Notes under the pieces: model-generated
The model's input: only the letters and a program-made list of their open reading frames with translations
Databases searched by the model: none
What the model was told of the DNA's origin: nothing
Assembly: GCA_023409735.1 (NCBI GenBank)
Contig: JAEYRB010000026.1
Coordinates: 1 to 42,432 of the forward strand
Source of the DNA: Bacillota bacterium
Lineage (GTDB): Bacteria > Bacillota > Clostridia > Acetivibrionales > DTU013
Direction of reading: 5' to 3'
DNA length: 42,432 bases
In this document: one piece after another, positions 41,498 to 42,432 of the stretch
Layout of the letters: every line of letters starts with the position of its first letter
Numbering within the stretch: the first letter of the stretch is position 1
Program-made: the position numbers and the translations under genes

Positions 41498-41548
41498 GAG
41501 CCGTGAGGTGGGGAAATCTTCCGTCTCGTTATATTATGGTGTTAGGAC

Positions 41549-42001
41549 GTGGATTTATTGAAAAGCCTGGTTGTATACAAAAAAAGCATCAGTAGTAATA
41601 TAAACATTGTAGGTGATGTAGTTGAGGAGATGTTGAAATGTATTATTACAGTGTGTGGAGATGTTGACGAGTGTACACGGTTTGAATTAAAGGTTATTCT
41701 AAATGAGATCTTAATTAATGCAGTAAAGCACGGGAACATAGGTGATGAGAGCAAAAATATAAATATCAAAGCATATTTTCCCCGGCAGAATGTCCTTAGC
41801 ATAAGCGTTAAGGATGAAGGGTCTGGCTACAATTTTAGAAAAACCTGCAGCTGCCGCAAGCCATATGGCGAAACGGATGGCATCAGTAATATGGATGAGT
41901 CCGGAAGAGGAATACTGATTCTGAAAGGTCTATGCGATAATATAGAGCTTAACAGAAAGGGTAATAAAATAATAGTTACAAAGTCAATTACAAGGATATA
42001 A
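41549..42001 (+). CDS. GHKL ATPase, serine-kinase-type anti-sigma factor-like, motif-intact
   Basis: About 150 residues. N-box ELKVILNEILINAVKHG has the Glu and the Asn four residues later, the first Gly box is VKDEGSGYNF and the second is ESGRGILILKG, so the ATP site looks complete, unlike the RsbW-like gene upstream. The start is uncertain: GTG 41549 is too close to AGGA, TTG 41558 is better spaced. A Cys-rich stretch (KTCSCRKPYG) lies in the ATP lid, which is unusual and could be redox- or metal-responsive. It may be the real kinase of the STAS protein. A terminator follows. Confidence 0.85.
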   Translation: MDLLKSLVVYKKSISSNINIVGDVVEEMLKCIITVCGDVDECTRFELKVILNEILINAVKHGNIGDESKNINIKAYFPRQNVLSISVKDEGSGYNFRKTCSCRKPYGETDGISNMDESGRGILILKGLCDNIELNRKGNKIIVTKSITRI

Positions 42002-42012
42002 CGTGTTTTTGA

Positions 42013-42044
42013 AGAGGTCAGACAAAATGTTGCGACCTCTTTTT
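42013..42044 (+). terminator. Terminator after the GHKL gene
   Basis: AGAGGTC (42013-42019) and GACCTCT (42034-42040) pair perfectly, followed by TTTTC. It closes the sigma operon before the rRNA promoters. Confidence 0.85.
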
Positions 42045-42156
42045 CATTTTGAGTATCATTCCTGCGTATAATGTAAGCTGTGCAAAGAAAATGTCGTAAT
42101 TTGAAGCATATGCGGAGTAAATTGAATGTATTAGGTTAATTGAAGAAAAACATGGG

Positions 42157-42185
42157 TTGAAGTTGTTCCGACCCGGTGCTATAGT
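42157..42185 (+). promoter_or_regulatory. Upstream rRNA-type promoter P1
   Basis: TTGAAG (42157-42162), a 17-bp spacer and TATAGT (42180-42185), followed by ATAAAAGCTG, which recurs after P2. Confidence 0.7.
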
Positions 42186-42250
42186 ATAAAAGCTGTCGCA
42201 CGGCAAACAATAAAAGCTGAGTCAGCCGCAAAAAAATTAATAAAATGTGG

Positions 42251-42279
42251 TTGACAAAAACGGGACAGCGTGATAGTAT
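42251..42279 (+). promoter_or_regulatory. Downstream rRNA-type promoter P2 with UP-like element
   Basis: TTGACA (42251-42256), a 17-bp spacer and TAGTAT (42274-42279). The A-run at about 42230-42245 sits where an UP element contacts the alpha subunits. Spacing from P1 is 94 bp. Confidence 0.8.
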
Positions 42280-42285
42280 ATAAAA

Positions 42286-42432
42286 GCTGCTTCGAGAGAA
42301 GCAGCACCGCAGCAGAGCCTGAAAAGACAGACAAAGCAGCGGGTATGGACCTTGAAAAGTAAACAGTGAAGACAATCACCCTGCAAGAGATTGCAGGGAG
42401 TGTGAAGAACTCGTTAATTTAAATGCAATGAA
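42286..42432 (+). other. Predicted 16S rRNA leader (rRNA operon start, truncated by window end)
   Basis: Behind P2 come a perfect 8-bp stem with a GAGA tetraloop (GCTGCTTC 42286-42293, GAAGCAGC 42298-42305), the segment GACCTTGAAAAGTAAACAGT of a kind common before clostridial 16S genes, and a second stem CCCTGCA/TGCAGGG (42379-42398). The mature 16S start is not reached. The identification rests on tandem strong promoters and leader style, not on rRNA sequence. Confidence 0.7.

Noticed and set aside
41460..41530. c-di-GMP-I riboswitch suggested by the GAAA tetraloop
   Set aside because: The required CACGCAAAGGGC-type core and receptor segments are absent.

Overview
The window looks like a low-GC, anaerobic, probably spore-forming member of the Clostridia (Bacillota). 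This rests on AGGAGG-type ribosome binding sites, sigma-A promoters with 17-bp spacers, AT-rich coding sequence, two sugar-ABC operons typical of plant-fibre or gut clostridia, an anaerobic sulfatase-maturase-type radical SAM gene, a sigma-B/F-type partner-switching operon and a clostridial-type rRNA leader. No species is claimed.

Layout. (1) 0-4.7 kb: a tight sugar operon of L-fucose-isomerase-like protein, split transketolase and GlpK-like FGGY kinase. The combination matches the logic of the D-apiose to apulose to apulose-4-phosphate route. (2) 4.7-8.5 kb: a small Gly/Phe/Arg-rich surface- or coat-like protein, then a minus-strand ABC-2 exporter operon. The exporter is preceded by a consensus promoter, a 66-codon leader ORF and mutually exclusive hairpins ending in an intrinsic terminator, which I read as a ribosome-mediated attenuator. 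(3) 8.6-11.4 kb: greA and a lysS carrying a C-terminal Trbp111-type tRNA-binding domain. (4) 11.4-15 kb: a gene graveyard with a LanC-like tail remnant, a frameshifted radical SAM maturase and a SulP transporter with an internal deletion. (5) 15-17.7 kb: a membrane protein, an alpha/beta hydrolase and a MATE exporter.

(6) 17.9-29.2 kb: an IclR-controlled carbohydrate locus: binding protein, two permeases, two intracellular glycosidase-like enzymes, an iron-dependent alcohol dehydrogenase and a LarA-type nickel racemase/epimerase homologue. I do not recognise the whole as a described pathway. A tail fragment of a lost paralogue of the second glycosidase sits inside it. (7) 29.4-31.8 kb, minus strand: an unusual phosphoribosyltransferase-like protein translationally coupled to a CodB-type cytosine permease. 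(8) 32-38.3 kb: a lipoprotein behind a long structured leader, then a second ABC sugar operon with a VOC protein and an NAD-dependent epimerase, plus small gene remnants. Neither sugar ABC operon encodes its ATPase, so both probably share one encoded elsewhere.

(9) 38.6-42.0 kb: a sigma-factor partner-switching operon: a J-domain-like single-pass membrane protein, a STAS antagonist, a degenerate RsbW-like protein, a sigma-B/F/G-type factor and a second, motif-intact GHKL ATPase. A structured repeat occurs twice in tandem before the RsbW-like gene, and a third related copy lies 35 kb away near 5.5 kb. (10) 42.1-42.4 kb: tandem strong promoters and a hairpin-rich leader typical of an rRNA operon. 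The window ends just before where 16S rRNA would be expected.
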